Assembly: GCA_051747425.1 (NCBI GenBank)
Contig: JBNJGD010000007.1
Location: 56,550-120,549, forward strand
Reading direction: 5' to 3'
DNA: 64,000 nucleotides
Source: HTCC5015 sp051747425
GTDB taxonomy: Bacteria > Pseudomonadota > Gammaproteobacteria > HTCC5015
In this document: positions 62,390-64,000 of the stretch, one piece after another
Numbering within the stretch: the stretch's first letter is position 1
Layout: each line of letters starts with the position of its first letter
The notes under the pieces: model-generated
What the model was told of the DNA's origin: nothing
Seen by the model: the letters and a program-made list of their open reading frames with translations, nothing else
The model's database searches: none
Position numbers and translations under genes: made by a program

Positions 62390-62500
62390 TTACCGGCCCA
62401 CATGGCCGAGGTCTCGGCTGGGATCGATGTGGTCGCGGATGCGTTGTTTGAGGTCGGTGATGGCGGGGAAGCCGCCCTCTTCCTTGCGATTCCAGACGGT
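62390..62500 (-). pseudogene. 3' remnant of a SelW/Rdx-family thioredoxin-like gene
   Basis: The last 35 codons read VWNRKEEGGFPAITDLKQRI, then RDHIDPSRDLGHVGR, the recognisable C-terminal signature of the Rdx (SelT/SelW/SelH-like) family: a W-x-RK, EGGFP, LKQ and a final RDLGH. The N-terminal CxxC part is missing, replaced by the end of the CFA-like gene. It is a truncated gene end left by rearrangement. Confidence 0.6.
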
Positions 62501-62528
62501 CAGACCGTTACTTCTTCTGGATTTCATT

Positions 62529-63671
62529 TCAAGAACGAGTATTTTCCCTGCCTTCGGGGCGTTGCAAAACAACCCGAAAAGCATCCAGACTATAACTGGA
62601 AAAGGCATAGGAAGCGGCCCAGAGATAGAGCCGAAAAATCCGATAAAGCCTTGCCCCCCAGCGATTAATGATTGCCTCACTTGATGATTCCAGATTTATT
62701 GCCCACGCCCGGCAGGTTAGAGAATAGCTATGACGGTCGTTGAAAATACTGTTCACCTCAAAGTTTGTGTCTGCGACTTGAGTCAGAAATTCATGCAGAC
62801 AAAAATATCGGTGGTTACCTGGAAATACATAACGGGATATAAAAGCGCCTTTGGCGTATTTTCTTTTATAGGAACTGGCATCAAGGTATATCTTCCCGCC
62901 AGGTCGCAACAAACGCTCGAACTGTTTTAGTACAGACGCGTAATCAGGAAGGTGTTCCATGACACCAAGTATGACGATGGCATCATAGGGCCTGGAGGAT
63001 GCATACTCGTAAAAATCCCCGAACTTAACATTGCAGGGCAACTTAAGCCGGCTAATAAGATCGTTAATGTATGTCTCAGACTCCTTGGCCAGTGTAAGGG
63101 CTGTCACCCGAATCCCCTGTTTCCCTGCGTGCTCGACAAATGCGCCCCAGCCACCGCCAACATCCAGCACACGGTCACCCGCTTCAAGACCACAGCTTTG
63201 AACCACAAAGTCCAATTTCCGTTGCTGGGCAGTTTCCAGTGATTCATTGTCGCGTTCAAATATTGCCTGTGAATAACAACGACTTGGATCCATAAAGCTG
63301 AGAAAAAAGTCACTGTCATATTCATAGTGATCTTTTATTGCGCGTCTATTCGTTTGCAGCTGCCCAACAAGAAATGGCAAAACTCGTCGCCAAACATAGT
63401 AAAAAGGGTGTGTATCCTGAAGGGATTCGCGGCAACTCACAAAAGCCGACATATCCCCTTCCACATCCAAATCGCCATTTATGTACGCTTCAGCAATTCG
63501 AAGTTCATCAAATTGCATAAAAGCCGATAAAACCTTTTCATCGTTGACTTTAAGGGTGAATGAGGGACCGTTGTCTCCAAACTTCCAGACACGCCCGTCG
63601 GGCAAGTGAACAGCAAAAGAGACCCCTTTTAAACGATTTTCAATTTTCTGGAACAGTGTCCTTTCTTTCAT
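62529..63671 (-). CDS. Cyclopropane-fatty-acyl-phospholipid synthase-like methyltransferase
   Basis: A 380-residue CFA-synthase-like SAM methyltransferase. The N-terminal SCP2-like region (to about 95) leads to a catalytic part with GDRVLDVGGGWGAFVEHAG, then MEHLPDYASVLKQFER and GGKIYLDASSY. A YYVWRR and the CYSQAIFE segment (serine/tyrosine pocket) are typical. It would methylate unsaturated phospholipid chains or related lipids. Start ATG at 63671 has AGGA upstream. The 3' end abuts the Rdx remnant, and composition is lower in GC than the core, suggesting acquisition. Confidence 0.85.
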   Translation of the reverse strand: MKERTLFQKIENRLKGVSFAVHLPDGRVWKFGDNGPSFTLKVNDEKVLSAFMQFDELRIAEAYINGDLDVEGDMSAFVSCRESLQDTHPFYYVWRRVLPFLVGQLQTNRRAIKDHYEYDSDFFLSFMDPSRCYSQAIFERDNESLETAQQRKLDFVVQSCGLEAGDRVLDVGGGWGAFVEHAGKQGIRVTALTLAKESETYINDLISRLKLPCNVKFGDFYEYASSRPYDAIVILGVMEHLPDYASVLKQFERLLRPGGKIYLDASSYKRKYAKGAFISRYVFPGNHRYFCLHEFLTQVADTNFEVNSIFNDRHSYSLTCRAWAINLESSSEAIINRWGARLYRIFRLYLWAASYAFSSYSLDAFRVVLQRPEGRENTRS

Positions 63672-63772
63672 ATGAAATCCTTTAATGTATGACACCTAAT
63701 ACAGGGGCGCTTGTTTGATGCACCCCTCATGCTCGGCTTTTTATAAGAGCAGTTTGTAACAGTATTAAACCT

Positions 63773-63868
63773 TTACACCCTATCTAGCAAACAACTCATA
63801 TCAGGGCAATCAGCACACCAGTCATGACTGGTTATCGTGCAGGCATAGCCCAATTTGACGAAGTTCGC
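63773..63868 (-). pseudogene. Possible gene remnant with cysteine motif
   Basis: A short minus-strand frame ends FVKLGYACTITSHDWCADCP, then DMSCLLDRV. The cysteine spacing looks like a protein tail, but the upstream half is repeat sequence, so it is a fragment at best. No start codon or family can be given. Confidence 0.25.
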
Positions 63869-63916
63869 ACAGGTTGGGAGATTCCGGATAAGTGCTTCGC
63901 ACTTTCCGGAATAATG
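63869..63916. repeat. REP-like hairpin repeat, copy 3
   Basis: cacaggttgggagattccgg, ataagtgc-ttc-gcactttccggaat gives a clean 15-pair stem. It shares the outer cacaggttggga string with the 60532 copy. Confidence 0.6.
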
Positions 63917-64000
63917 GGATGGACCCACCCACCTTACGATCGGCTTCAGGTGAGCCATAATCGATAGCGATTACTTAAAAAGCAGGAGGGCCCATCCATG

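Larger units (their letters stand above)
63672..64000. other. Non-coding end of window
   Basis: About 330 bases hold the AT-rich upstream region of the CFA-like gene, a doubtful gene fragment and a REP-like repeat. No complete gene is visible before the right edge. Confidence 0.5.

Noticed and set aside
58000..64000. Integron integrase or transposase
   Set aside because: No frame shows the tyrosine-recombinase RHRY residues or a transposase motif; hence the cluster is described as integrase-less within the window.

Overview
The window is a GC-rich (about 60 percent by eye) chromosomal segment of a gammaproteobacterium. Housekeeping order supports this: rpsF-rpsR-rplI-dnaB-alr, queA-tgt, mutL-amiB-tsaE-nnr and sppA-gph-rluC divergent from rne. 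The abundance of lipid-active redox genes, a PHA-synthase-like protein, a JDVT-CTERM protein and many c-di-GMP enzymes suggests a marine lineage of the Cellvibrionales/Spongiibacteraceae/Halieaceae type. That placement is inference; there is no rRNA here.

Layout. 1-22.5 kb is mostly conserved core: the galU start, fdxA, a PQQ-propeller protein, alr, dnaB, the ribosomal operon, queA/tgt, mutL, amiB, tsaE, nnr, sppA, a Gph-like phosphatase, rluC and rne with a long structured leader. One unexplained block interrupts it at 5.65-9.18 kb: two tandem paralogues plus a membrane-anchored coiled-coil protein. 22.5-31.1 kb holds a PhaC-like hydrolase with serine in place of the catalytic cysteine, a GerW-like protein, convergent EAL and GGDEF proteins, a methyltransferase, an NSS transporter and an AraC regulator. 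32.1-37.5 kb is a tight minus-strand run of eight genes of unclear joint function (small membrane protein, MFS protein, Tat-exported aldo/keto reductase, 73-residue repeat protein, membrane protein, transglutaminase-like protein, isoprenylcysteine-methyltransferase-like protein, four-helix membrane protein).

38.6-51.7 kb is a plus-strand oxidative/lipid region behind a second AraC regulator: NAD-dependent epimerase/3-beta-HSD-like protein, SDR, MBL-fold hydrolase, an exported KatG, an ELWxxDGT-repeat lipoprotein, a PF10118 di-iron-like protein, SDR, Baeyer-Villiger-type monooxygenase, ferredoxin reductase-ferredoxin fusion and fatty-acid desaturase. The last four probably act together on lipid, ketone or fatty acyl substrates.

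51.7-64 kb is accessory. It has a membrane diguanylate cyclase, and a glutamic-type intramembrane protease convergent with a large surface protein carrying a JDVT-CTERM-like tail; the pair looks like a dedicated sorting system. A PAS-GGDEF-EAL protein follows. At 58.9-60.5 kb, small low-GC genes on the minus strand are separated by attC-like folded sites, resembling a gene-cassette cluster without an integrase in view. Beyond it lie a DUF1566-type lipoprotein, a gene remnant, a CFA-synthase-like methyltransferase and REP-like hairpin repeats.
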